NCBI GenBank assembly: GCA_019054805.1 | Contig: JAHQIY010000012.1 | Span: forward strand, 2,170,001 to 2,234,000 | Reading direction: 5' to 3' | Source of the DNA: Brachionus manjavacas | Lineage: Eukaryota > Rotifera > Eurotatoria > Ploima > Brachionidae | DNA: 64,000 bases | Part shown: piece by piece, positions 53,370 to 63,940 of the stretch | Position numbering within the stretch: the stretch's first letter is position 1 | Layout of the letters: the number at the start of each line of letters is the position of its first letter | Notes under the pieces: generated by a model | What the model saw: only the letters and a program-made list of their open reading frames with translations | What the model was told of the DNA's origin: nothing | The model's database searches: none | Made by a program: the position numbers and the translations under genes

Positions 53370-56300
53370 AATTTTCATCGGGTAATCTTGACAACATGTC
53401 GGCAACGACGTTGTCTTTTCCTGGTTTGTAGACAATTTCAAAATTGTAAATAGATAATCGTAATAACCAACGTTCCAATCTTGGATGCGTATCTTTTTCT
53501 TTTTTATCCATGTAAGTGGTAAATGGTCGGTTTTCACCGTGAAAAATTTACCGTAAAGATATTGGTGGAAGTACTCGATTGACATAACTACCGCCAATAA
53601 TTCTTTCTCGGTTGTGGAGTAGTTTTTGAGCGGCGGTGTAATTCCGCGAAAAATAAGCAATAGGACGGTTAATGTCATCAACACTTTGCTCAAGCACTGC
53701 TCCATAACCATACTCACACGCATCAGTGATGAGAATCATTTGTTCGCTAAAATTGGGTAATGCAAGTACTAATTTGCTGCACAAAATTTTTCTTAATTTT
53801 AGGAAATTTTCCTCCGCTTTACTGTTCCAAACGAGCACAACTTTTTTTCCATCAACTGCACCATTTTTCTTTCTTAGTTTGCTCGGAACATTTTTTAAGT
53901 CCATTAGGTCGTACAACGGTTTAGTTACCTGAGCATATTTTTTAATAAATCGCCTGTAATAATTGGCAACTCCTAACCAAGATTGCAGTTCTTTCACTGT
54001 GACTGGTTTTGGTTTCAACTCTAAACACTTTGCGCGGTTTGGGTTTGGTTTTATTTGATTTTTGGTGATGACGTTTCCTAATAATTCAATTTGAAAAGCC
54101 AGTGGAACGCTTTTCTCTAACGAAATTTTTAATGAATTATTTTTCAATGTTTCGACCACGTCCATCACAGTGGTTATGTGTGTTTTTAATCCATATTTTT
54201 GTGTGTTGGTAAAAACAATACAATCATCCAAAAATACCCCGAAAATTCTTTTCTTAATGAATTCACCAAAAACTTTTTCCATAAATTTTTGAAACTTTGC
54301 TGGTGCAATTTTTATTCCCATTGGCATGTAAATATATTCAAAAACTCCAAATTCACATATAAAAGCTGTTGCTTCAATACTGTCGTGGTGAACTGGTATC
54401 TGGTGGTAAGCTGACTTTAGATCGATTTTGGTAAACAAATCGGCATCTGTCATCATGTTATATAAGTCATTTATTGATGGAAGTGGTTGATTATCGTCCT
54501 TAATGACTCTATTTAATTCCTTGTAGTCAACTGTGATTCGTATGCCACCGTTTGGTTTGTCAACCACTCTGATTGGAAAGCACCACGGGCTTTTGCTCGG
54601 GCGAATAATACCTGCTTGAACTTGACTCTCAATTTCCTGCCGTACTTTGTCTTTCAAATTCCACGGCAAGGGTCTGCATTTGCATCGTATCGGTTTCTGA
54701 TTCGGGTCGATAAAATCAATTTTAAATGTGAAACCATGATTTTTTCCTGGGATCAAATCAATTAGAGACTTTGCAGCAACTTCTTTAAAACTTTCCTTAA
54801 TCAGCTCTTCTGCATTTTCGAATTCTTCTCTTTTCAAAAACGATTCTGGTTCATCCATTTTTACTGTGTTTGAATCACTAAAAGTATCGCTGTCCAATTC
54901 CGAATCGCTTGGTCCAAGGTTTGCTTTTGAGCCCTCTGTATTCACCGTGACCAACGCTCTATCTAACATCTTTTCTCGAAAAATGCTCTCCAATTCAAAA
55001 CTGTCCTCTTTTTCATCCCAAAATTTTTGTCTGTCTTCGGATTTTTCCGTTTTGAAATCATTAAAAAATTTATTTAAATTTACTCTTAGTTGACTTTTTA
55101 GCTGAAAATTGTCAATTTTTATTTGATTTCTATTGCGATTCGCTTCACCTTGGTCGCGAAATTCGCTCTTATTATCTTCTGGTTTCACTTCAGACTCTAC
55201 GGACTCAATAAAATTTGAATCTCTCAAATTTTCGATTAAACATTGACGTTGTAAGTAAGAATCACTCGTGGCTTCGTTCGATTGGTTTTTATTGATCCTT
55301 CTCTGTCTTTTTTGCCATTTTGCATGCATTTCAAGATCGAAAATTCGCCTTATCTCACAAGACATTTCTTTAATAGTCGCCTGAATTGAATTAAATTGGT
55401 GAAACAATAATGGTAATTTCCTAATTACATCTCTTCCCAACAAACAATCATAACCAGAAATATTTTCGGTGACAATCACCATCGTATTTTCCAACCTCAA
55501 ATGTGGCACAATTAAACACCTTTTCAAGTAAACAGCTCCAATAATTTTTATCTCATTTGAACACGAAAACAATTTGCTTCCGTTGTAAGACCTCATCACC
55601 GTGTCCGGATCGTGTCTTTTTAGTAAATTAAAAGTTTTGTAATTAATTATCGTTTTGTCAGCACCACTATCACACATGTATTCAACTAATGTGTTATTGA
55701 ACAATGCCTGTCCTACAATTGGGCGACAACAATTCATTTGGGCTTCACCTTGACCAAGAACTAAAATTTTGTTCAAGTCATTTTGTTCACTCATTGGTTT
55801 ATTTAATTTAGGTTGGAATGGAACCTCCGCACTTTGATTTTGTTGAATTTGGCCATTGTTGCTGTTCTGGTTGTAATTGAATTGTACTCTTTTGTTCTGC
55901 TGCTGATTGTAACTGTATCTATTTTTGTCAAACGGTCTATAGTGTTGATACGGTTCGTGTCTTTGAATTGGCTTATTGTTTCCATCGCTATCGGACGTGT
56001 TTTGAATATGATTGTTCACTGTGTCTGTGTCGTAACTCGCCATTTTACACTCGGCATACTTGATCAAATCTTCGATTCTGAAGTTTTCTTCCTTTTTTAT
56101 GTTACGCATTTTCAGCATTTTTGCCCGTGTTTGTTCGCGTAGTCTTTGATTAAGTAGGCCTTCCACGAAGCGCTCCTGCATCAGTTTGTCAATGTCATCG
56201 GATTCGTTGATCGACGGAAACATCCTCTTCACCAATTCCATAATTGCTTTTCCAAAATCTGCAATATTTTCTTTTGCAGATTGCTTGTGGATTGAAAGCT

Positions 56301-56550
56301 GGCTCAAATTTACTGGGAGTTCAACGGCTTTCACCGTGTATAACTTCAACAACTCCTTCTTTAACTCCTCATATCCATTTGTATCAATTAAATACTTTTC
56401 TAAATTTTTTATTCTGCTCAATACTTTGTTTTCCATGTTTGATAAAACGATTTCAACCCACTCGTCTTTGTTGAAGTGTTTCAAGTAAATTTCTAACACC
56501 GTGATCCAAGAGCGCATGTCCATGCCAACCTTGAATTCTTCTACATTCTT
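53370..56550 (-). other. Gag, protease, RT and RNase H region of the LTR element
   Basis: Gag (about 55800-56550) has an alpha-helical capsid-like start (MRSWITVLEIYLKHFNKDEW) and no obvious zinc knuckle; its C-terminal part is Gln/Asn-rich. The protease has the active site MCDSGADKTIIN (about 55670). RT includes YKELNRVI, DLKSAYHQIPVH, FICEFGVFEYIYMPMGIKIA and the catalytic FLDD box. RNase H words ITDACEYGYG and TTEKELLAVV complete pol. The family is Ty3/Gypsy. Confidence 0.9.
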
Positions 56551-56564
56551 TATTGTTTTGGGTA

Positions 56565-56930
56565 CTAGATTCGAAGCTGCACCTCCACTGTGCCTCTTTT
56601 ATCGTTCCTCTCCATGTCAAGTTGCATGGTATTGAAAACGTTAAGGTTTGTTGGTTTTGAGATTGTTGTTGTTGGTTGAAGCGTGCGATGCCTCCCTCTC
56701 TTAAACCACCTATACAGGATTACTGTAAGCGCTCCCAAACATAACAAAACAATTGTATCGACAGGTATTTTCACTATAACTAACTGTCCAAACTGAAAAG
56801 TATTAGAAATCGACCTGCTTAAAACGGATACAAGTTTTTCAAAAAATGTGGGTTCTTTAAAAAAACTTAATGCACACGTGGTTTTGCACACTGTGAACAA
56901 AATTAACGTGAATACTGTTTGATTCCACAT
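56565..56930 (-). CDS. Small secretory/membrane ORF upstream of gag in the LTR element
   Basis: From the ATG at 56930 there are 121 aa: a hydrophobic N-terminal segment (MWNQTVFTLILFTVCKTTCA) like a signal peptide, a second hydrophobic span (VDTIVLLCLGALTVILYRWF) followed by a basic stop-transfer stretch (KRGRHR), and a Thr/Asn-rich tail. It is located between the 5' LTR and gag, overlapping the gag start region. It could be a tiny envelope-like protein, a leader peptide, or a Gag membrane-targeting extension. No homologue recognised. Confidence 0.55.
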   Translation of the reverse strand: MWNQTVFTLILFTVCKTTCALSFFKEPTFFEKLVSVLSRSISNTFQFGQLVIVKIPVDTIVLLCLGALTVILYRWFKRGRHRTLQPTTTISKPTNLNVFNTMQLDMERNDKRGTVEVQLRI

Positions 56931-57056
56931 TTTATAGTTTACAAAAGAAAGAATTGAAAGAAAAGATAGGAAAGATTTAATCACGTTGACTAAAAACTTT
57001 CTTTACACGTGGTTCGTTTCTATTCTTAACAAGAATTAACACCTTAGGGACGCCAA

Positions 57057-57374
57057 TGTTACGGGCCTAAACAATTTATGTCTCTATGTTACTTAGGCCC
57101 TAACAAGAATTAAAAGAAATTGTTCTTTTTTTATATTTATTTAAATAAATGAAAAAGGCCACTTCTAGCCGAAATACAATGTATAAAGAAAAGAATAAAG
57201 AAAAAATAATAAAGAAAAATAATAATAATGATGATGCAAAAACAAACTGTTTTCACAGTGTTTTATACTTGAAATTCGATTCAGTTTACACTGATCCAAT
57301 TTCAAGTATAAACTGACTAAACCAAGTTCTTCTTTAAGTTGAAAGTAGTTGTTGTCATTTAAAGGACTACAACA
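57057..57374 (-). repeat. 5' LTR
   Basis: Identical to 50177-50494. The TATA-like and polyadenylation-like words (TTTATATTTATTTAAATAAATG, AAGAATAAAG) are AT-rich and not individually convincing. Confidence 0.97.
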
Positions 57375-57895
57375 TTAAATTTGATTAAATTTTAATATAT
57401 TAGGAGACGAAATTAAAGAACGCTGCAATAAAAGGCTAAATTCAGAATACAGCAGTAAGATCTATCCTTAAGTTAAAAAATATGATACTCCCTCCAACAT
57501 CGTGCATCATGAAGCTTTTGATAAACTTTAATTACTAACAGACTCGAATCGGCTTTTTGAGTGAGAGATATGTTGGGAAAGGACTGAGTCATTCTGTTCC
57601 ATTGGTTGTCACACTGGTGGAGGAATACAAAGAAGGTTTCGAATCGATATATATTGAATACCCAACTCCATTGTATAATTGCTCCCTTACTATTTCCTCC
57701 TTTTTTCCTGAAACCTGAACTATGTAAACGCGTGTCACATGTAACAATCTATTTCAATATATATTTTCTTTACTTTCATTTTTTTAGCTTGATTGAAAAC
57801 TTTAATTTTATTTTGATTTTGATTTTATGTTTTTAAACTTTTTCTGAAGGAGCTCCAGCTCGGTACAGAAAACAAAAAAATAAATAAATAAGTTT
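57375..57895 (+). mobile_element. LINE RT copy, right part and 3' UTR
   Basis: Resumes the LINE broken at 50176: RT C-terminus (DEIKERCNKRLNS), ORF end (RLFELSERYVGKGLSHSVPL, EYKEGFESIYIEYPTPLYNC), 3' UTR with CACATGTAACAAT, and the terminal TTTCTGAAGGAGCTCCAGCT...CGGTACAGAAAAC followed by (AAAT)n. It is the best copy of this family's 3' end in the window. Confidence 0.9.
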
Positions 57896-58712
57896 AATAA
57901 TAGCGTTGTCATTTTACCGTGAGCCCGCAAGGTGTAAGAAAAAAATCACTGATATTTCAAATATCTTGATGATTTAAAATACAGAAATTATTTTGAAAAA
58001 ATTGCTGATTTATTAAATGATAGAATAAATGAAGATTGAAATTATTATTATTCAAGTTTCTTCTCTTATAATGATCTCCGAAAATAAGAAGTCGACGTTT
58101 TTGTGTTACTTTAAATTGCCAATTACCTATGTAATTGTGACTTTATACTTTTTTGTAAAGCAAAAGCAAATATAATAGAAACCACTTAACTACCTTAAAA
58201 ATGAAAACAATCATTGAATAGGTTTTTTTGTTGAAGAAGACTTCTAAAATGCACTTTAAAAAATAACTCTTGATTTCAACTCTGAATGATAAAAAATCAA
58301 GAAAGTTTTCAAATTCGTTCTTAATTATTTGCCAAAGTCTATCGCTATACAACTAGATTTCCCGGTTTTATTTTTTGTGATTTTTCAATTAAAAGTCAAC
58401 AAAAAAGTTTTATCTTTGATAAATTTATATCAAGTTCTATACACGGCTTAAGGCTAAAAAAGATAAGACATTTGTGTCATATTCACAATTAGACAATTGT
58501 TTCTATTTTTTATTATTAATTATAAGCTTTATCTTTATTAAAGAGTAGTTTATATTCTAAAATTAGTAAAACTTACTAATTCGAAAAGGTATAAAATTCT
58601 TTATCCTTAATTTTATATCTACAAACTTAACCATAGTAATTATCATTTACTAATAAGTCTTTATAAAAATTTATTTTTCCTTCAGATACATTCAAAATTA
58701 AAACCAAACAAA
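57896..58712. other. Intergenic DNA upstream of the 71-aa protein gene
   Basis: No gene recognised. TTTATTTTTCCTTCAG at 58671-58685 looks like a 3' splice site, so the downstream gene may have a 5' UTR intron. Confidence 0.45.
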
Positions 58713-58928
58713 ATGGCCAATATTGTCTACTCCATTATTTGGACTCTGATTCTTTGGTTTTTGATGTGGCCGATCGCTGGCTTGCTTGCTGGTTTTTGGA
58801 TACTTTTTATGCCATTCGAAGCTTGTTTTTCATTTTTAAAAGACTTGGACACAACTTTGCTCAAGTGGATTCGATTCTGCGAAACTGTTGGACAAAATAT
58901 TAAAGAAGGAAAATCGTTGAGCTCGTAG
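58713..58928 (+). CDS. Small conserved-looking membrane protein (71 aa)
   Basis: An intact short gene. The N-terminal half is hydrophobic (IIWTLILWFLMWPIAGLLAG, FWILFMPFEACFSFL) and could form one long or two short membrane segments or a hairpin. It is followed by an amphipathic, Lys-rich C-terminus (LKWIRFCETVGQNIKEGKSL). The WP-x-AG...PFEAC wording resembles small uncharacterised membrane proteins of other animals, with no known function. The start is the first ATG after a possible splice acceptor at 58685; AATAAA-like signals follow the stop near 58967. No neighbouring gene suggests a role. Confidence 0.7.
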   Translation: MANIVYSIIWTLILWFLMWPIAGLLAGFWILFMPFEACFSFLKDLDTTLLKWIRFCETVGQNIKEGKSLSS

Positions 58929-59054
58929 ATGTATTTTAAATTAATTAATTAATTATTTATTGATATAATAAATCCATTTTTTTTTTTTTATTTATTGATT
59001 CAATTAACACAAATTCTAGCGATGTATAAAAAAAATAAAAAAATTAAATAAAAA

Positions 59055-59290
59055 GGGTCCTACTAAAAAATACTGAGATGCCTTTTTTTTTGAAAATTGA
59101 ATGACTTACATTTATTTTACAAAAGATTTAAATTTTTAAAATTTAAATTAGTATAAAATTTTATTTTTCTTACAGAAAATGAAGTTCTTTTTCTTCTAAG
59201 ATCACATAATCTAACATTTTTTTTAATCTGATATCATACTGACTCAGAGCGTATACTTCAGATACAATTTTCAAAAAACTGACCACGCTC
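59055..59290 (+). repeat. Partial family B repeat
   Basis: AAAGGGTCCTACTAAAAAAT followed by ACTGAG matches the terminus of the element at 44782; only one end is recognisable. Confidence 0.55.
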
Positions 59291-59337
59291 TAGGCCTAAA
59301 TTGGTTATAAATGAAATTGTGCAAATTGAAAAAAATT

Positions 59338-59419
59338 CGACGAGGAAGGGATTCGAACCCTCGCGTGCAAAACACAATGGATTAGCAGTCCATCGCCTTA
59401 ACCACTCGGCCACCTCGTC
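59338..59419 (-). tRNA. tRNA-Ser (anticodon GCU)
   Basis: 82 nt, identical gene body to the other two copies; a T-run follows the 3' end on the minus strand. The upstream flank shares about 25 bp with the 46.9-kb copy. Confidence 0.98.
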
Positions 59420-60490
59420 TTCTAATTTCCTCTATTAAATTTAATTAATCAATCCAATAAATCAAAATTCAAATATCTTTTTTCTTTTCATTTTATTCAT
59501 TTAAATAATTTTAATCATTTTTTTCTAATACAACTATAATTATAATTAATTTTTTATTTCAATTTAATATTTAATTTTAAATAAGAAGAAGCTAAGACTC
59601 GATGCAGTCTAACAACTAAATCAGTTGAATTTAAATTTTTATATTCTTGAAAATTAAATTTTTTTAGGGATTTTGAATTTTCATACAAACAGACCAAAAA
59701 TTACAAAAAATAAAAATATTTTTTTTATTTAAATTGACAAAATTGATCTTTTTAAATTTTTATGATGAAATAACATTATACAAAATATTCAAAAAAAAGA
59801 TTAATTTTGATTAACAGGGAAATTTTAATGATCAAATAAAATATCAATATTTTTAAGTTAATTTATTTTTTATTTAGATGTAAAAATTCTGATGTAAAAA
59901 CTTAAATAATTTTTGATAAGGTGGTTACAAATAGCAAAGTTGAGTGAAAAATAATCAATTTATTGGCAAATAATTCCTTTAATTTTTTCTTTAAACTGGA
60001 CTGCTAAATGAAACATTGTTTTTTTCGCCTTTTGAAAAAAAAATCTGTAGTACAAAATAAATGTTTTTATTAAGAATTTAAATTTTATTTAGGAATGACT
60101 TATATTTAAATGAGCATTAATTTAATTGATTCGAACAATTCCGTCCTTTCTCAGCGCTAGTTTTTTGGTTTTGCATTCCGGTTTCTTAATTAGATTGGCT
60201 TAGAATTTTTCTTTCACCAAAAATCATCATTTTTCCAAAATTTCTGATTGCATTCTAAAAATACTCTTGTGAATTAGAGTAATTTTATTGTCTAAAAATA
60301 CTAAATACATGGACACATGTATATTCTTTCAAAATGTCTTGTCTATGCTCTCCCCATTTTCTGTAAAACATAAACCAATTTGCTTCAAAAATTATATTCG
60401 AGAATGACAATTGTGACTTATTATGATCGGCCGATAGTTCTTTTTTAATTTCTGTATCTTCGATTTGATTGAATCATTCTCTATTAACAT
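59420..60490. other. AT-rich intergenic DNA
   Basis: No gene recognised. The stretch 60120-60490 is less AT-rich but shows no sustained reading frame. Confidence 0.4.
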
Positions 60491-60494
60491 GCAG

Positions 60495-62290
60495 TTACTT
60501 TAATTTATCTATTTATTTTATTTGCAAAAAAAAGCCGCAACTAAGGCGATTAGGGGCTTGGGCGGTCAGTCGTGGACCTCCAGCTCTTTTATATATATAA
60601 ATTTAAGTTAATCAAACAAACGATTAAAAAATACAAACCAAAAACTCGAATAATAAAAGAAAGCAAATAAACATAATTTAATAAAAGAAAAAAAAATGAT
60701 AAAAAGTTTTAAATTGTCTCTCAATTTTTAGTACTCTCTTATATTTACAGTATTATTTTCAATTCAAGTTTTTTAAGTATTTCAGTTCTTTTTGGTCCGA
60801 TCAGTTTCAAGGCATCTATTACCTATCTCACTTTTTGTTTAGCTCTCTTAGTCCTTTTTCTAGCCCGTGCTTTGTAAACCATGTTAAGTCCACTATTGAT
60901 CAAGAATCCTCGAATGTGTTGTCAACATTTTTAGTTAAAAAGCCAATTTCGTAGAAAAAGCTTTTTTTGTCCATTCTTGCAAGCTTATCGTTTTTTTCTA
61001 TCGCTTGTATTAGTTTTCTTGAGCTTTGGATACTTACCAATCGTTTACCAAAGTTAATTTTGATTTTCATACGTGTGTTGATTACATTATCAATATTACA
61101 TGCGAGTAACAATTTGGTGCTGCGAGTCATCTTATATGAGACTATAAACATCGCTTTTATGAGTCGTGACTCTAATGTTTGGATTGACCTACACTGCTCA
61201 TTGTTTAATACCATATAATACCGCACTGTTTCATCTTTTGAAAGGTTAAATTACAAAGTTTAGACCTACTTTTGAATTGTATTAGATTTGATAGTTTCTC
61301 ATCAATCCATATCCCTAAGTACTTCATAAGTACAACTTTTTTGATCGTTTGGTCTTGAAAGGTGATTAAGCCTCCGTCTATACTTTTTGTGTCGAAGAGG
61401 ATCATGTAGCTGGTTTTATTTGGGTTGAACTTGATTTCAAAGTCTCAACCAAAACTCTCCGTTATTTGAAGCAATCGATTAAGCTCATCAATGCTTTTTA
61501 CAATTAGGATTACCTCATCGGCATAGAAGATATTGTTTATCTTAAGTTCTCCAATTTTGATGCCACTATCATCTTGGTCTAAATCATCTCCCAGATCGTC
61601 TACATAGATTGAAAACAATGATGGGCTCAATGGACCCCCTTGTTTGACCCCCCTTGTTGTTTTAATCAGGCTTGTAGTCTTGTCGTTGATCACAATTACG
61701 ATCTTTGAAACTGAGTAGTAGTTAATCAGAGTTCTTAAATATATGGTTCCACTTTGAGCACCATTTCACCCCAAAGATTGTTCCTATTGACCTTATCAAA
61801 GGCTTTACTGGCATCGATTGAGCATATATATGTTTTTCTTTTATGTCTTTTGTTGTAGAGTGCCAGTTCTTTAAGCATAAATACTGCATGGCCACATGAT
61901 GATTTGGGTCAAACAGTTGATTACTTTAATATTAAACAGTTTTATAATTTTATCTTTAATTTCTTTTCTCAACCGTTTAGACGAGTTAAAAAAGCCATGA
62001 TCATGGTCCTCTTGGTTTCGTAGTATATCGACATTCTGATTTTCATCAATACAATGGAGATGCATTCGAGCTGGACATTTCGAGTTAATAGAACATTTAT
62101 AATATTCTTTTATTCCATTTTTGGTGCTGTGCGTTTTTTGGTGAATCCATTTTTTCTCAATACTTTTGAAGTCTTCATTGTAATTGTTAAATATAATTTC
62201 AATTGCCTATTTCGTTAGCAGATGAAATCTTATCTTCGATCGATGATACATTAAATGTCTCTTCGAGATCTATCAATTTTTGTAATAATT
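60495..62290 (-). mobile_element. Decayed LINE with RT core, distinct family
   Basis: The minus strand reads ICSIDASKAFDKVNRNNLWG, TTRGVKQGGPLSPSLFSIYV and DDLGDDL, then the active-site box as YADEVILIV (YADE instead of YADD), MKYLGIWIDEKLSN, and an RT tail (SIQTLESRLIKAMFIVSYKM, ACNIDNVINTRMKIKINFGK). The 3' UTR with GCCGCAACTAAGGCGATTAG and a TTTATCTATTTATTTTATTT tail ends it at about 60495. It is broken by several stops and frameshifts. Its wording resembles the 12.6-kb LINE more than the (AAAT)n family. Confidence 0.85.
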
Positions 62291-62439
62291 ATATATTAAA
62301 GAAGTTATTTTGTTTAGTGCAAGTAATTTTGTTTCATAAAAGTATTTTTTAGAAAAGTGAGATTTTTTGGTGTTAAAAAAGTAATATTGTTGCTAGAAAG
62401 AGTTTAAGGCCAATTAGATATTCGAATCAGACTTTTAAA

Positions 62440-62697
62440 GACTAGAACTGCTTTCTTCAAATTAATGAACACGTGGAAACTGTCATCCCTTCGACTGAAG
62501 ACTAAATTACATCTATATAGTAGTCATGTCAAATCTGTACTGCTATATGGATCTGAATGTTGGAGAATGACTGACAATGATCTTCAAAAGATCGAAATAT
62601 TCCATAACAATTACTTAAGTGGCTTGGTCATGTTTTTAGAATGCCAATCGACAGAATTCCTAGAATGGCTAAGCTTTATTCCAAACTTCGCGAGTAT
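62440..62697 (+). mobile_element. LINE RT C-terminal fragment
   Basis: LKTKLHLYSSHVKSVLLYGS, ECWRMTDNDLQKIEIFHNN and, one frame over, LGHVFRMPIDRIPRMAKLYS: the widespread conserved end of an RTE/CR1-like endonuclease-RT ORF. It is truncated on both sides with a frameshift near 62615, and abuts the LysM duplication at 62700. Confidence 0.8.
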
Positions 62698-62699
62698 AA

Positions 62700-63940
62700 A
62701 CCAAGCAACACAAATAATTAGCAAAATTGCTCCAAATTTTTTAAAATAATGGTTTCTCTAAAACAAAAAAGTTGTTTTTCTATTTTATTAAAGTTTAAAA
62801 TATAAAAAAACCAAATTAGACATTGATATCCACAACCAAAGTAAAATTGAGTGATGTCTTTTATTCAAACAAAAATAAAATTAATCTATTTGAATGTAAT
62901 TTGATGTAATATTAATTTAAATTGAAATTGAATTATCGAATTGCTGAAAATTTTTGTATGTAAATTAAGTGCCTAAAAAAAATATGAAATATTCAAACGT
63001 AATAGTTCGGAAAATTTATCTAGAAATGTGTTAAATTATGAAAGATACATACAAGATCAATTTTTGTTTTATTTAAAAAGTATTAAAATTTTAAAATAAT
63101 TCTTTCACAAACAAGAAATCAAATACTTTTGATTCAAAAGCAAATTTTTTTCAAAAAAGAACAAACTTATCTGACACTTTGGCTCTTTATTATAAATACT
63201 CTGGATTTTAATTCTTCATCATCAATTTACTTAAGAAACTAAGAGAAAGCATTCAAAATGAATTGTTTATTAATTGTTCTGTTGGCTGTTGTTGGTCTCA
63301 TCAACGCTCAATGCACCTACTACACCATTCAACCTGGCGACACCTATGACGCCATCGCTAGAAGATACGGAACCAGTGCTAGTGTTCTTCAACAAGCTAA
63401 TCCGAGCATTCCAGCCAACTTGTTGAAAGTTGGTCAATCAATCTGTATTCCAAGCGGATACAACAACTACAATGGATACAACACTTACACCAACACTTAC
63501 CCAACCTACAACAACTACGGCACCAATTGTGGCAACTATATCATCAAAGCAGGAGATACCTGCGCTGCATTGTCTCAAGGCTCGCTCAGCAATTTCAATC
63601 AATTGAACCCGGGTATCAACTGCAACAATTTGCAAATCGGTCAAGCAGTCTGCGTTCCATACGGTTCCCAAACAAATTACAACAATGGTGCCTACTATCC
63701 AGACTACAACAATGGTGCTTACAATCCAGGCTATGCTTGCTCTGGCAGAAGTTACACTGTCCAAGCAGGTGACACTTGTTGGTCAATTGCTCAACGATAC
63801 GGCACAACAACTGAAAATGTTCAGTCATGCATTGGAGTCAATTGCTCAAACTTGCAAGTTGGCCAAGTTATTACATTTTAAATCTTTAGCTTATTTTTAA
63901 AGCTATTTTTAATCAATAAAAATTAATATTTTAATATTTG
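62700..63940 (+). repeat. Inverted segmental duplication, copy 2
   Basis: Matches 40035-41175 reversed. It carries an extra ~130 bp at about 62940-63072 absent from copy 1. The end at 62700 coincides with the LINE fragment boundary. Confidence 0.9.
63258..63881 (+). CDS. Secreted protein with three LysM domains (copy 2)
   Basis: A 207-aa near-twin of the protein at 40098-40748: same signal peptide (MNCLLIVLLAVVGLINA) and three LysM units, with one fewer YNNGAYNPN linker repeat and substitutions such as NPTIP to NPSIP and YNSYG to YNNYG. Cysteines and the GDT motifs are intact, so both copies look functional. A TATA-like TTATTATAAATACTC lies at 63186-63200, about 60 bp before the ATG, and AATAAA at about 63915. 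The duplication includes the promoter, so expression is probably shared. Role inferred only from the domain: binding of chitin or other GlcNAc polymers outside the cell. Confidence 0.93.
   Translation: MNCLLIVLLAVVGLINAQCTYYTIQPGDTYDAIARRYGTSASVLQQANPSIPANLLKVGQSICIPSGYNNYNGYNTYTNTYPTYNNYGTNCGNYIIKAGDTCAALSQGSLSNFNQLNPGINCNNLQIGQAVCVPYGSQTNYNNGAYYPDYNNGAYNPGYACSGRSYTVQAGDTCWSIAQRYGTTTENVQSCIGVNCSNLQVGQVITF

Larger units (their letters stand above)
50177..57374 (-). mobile_element. Ty3/Gypsy-type LTR retrotransposon, nearly whole, very young
   Basis: A 7198-bp element on the minus strand, inserted into a LINE with a 4-bp target duplication TTAA (50173-50176, 57375-57378). The two 318-bp LTRs are identical, so insertion is recent. 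Parts in transcription order: 5' LTR; primer-binding region starting TGGCGTCCCTAAGG two bases after the LTR; small secretory/membrane ORF; gag with protease; RT; RNase H; integrase with a chromodomain-like or Pro/Ser-rich tail; an extra RRM/coiled-coil ORF; polypurine tract AGGGGGAAGG next to the 3' LTR. The internal pol reading frame appears to have about one or two breaks; otherwise it looks whole. About 22 CACNGTG palindromes are scattered along it. Bdelloid rotifer LTR elements are known to capture extra ORFs, so the layout has precedent, though this combination is not one I recognise. Confidence 0.95.

Noticed and set aside
55813-56488. Plus-strand frames over gag
   Set aside because: Antisense shadows of the LTR element coding region.
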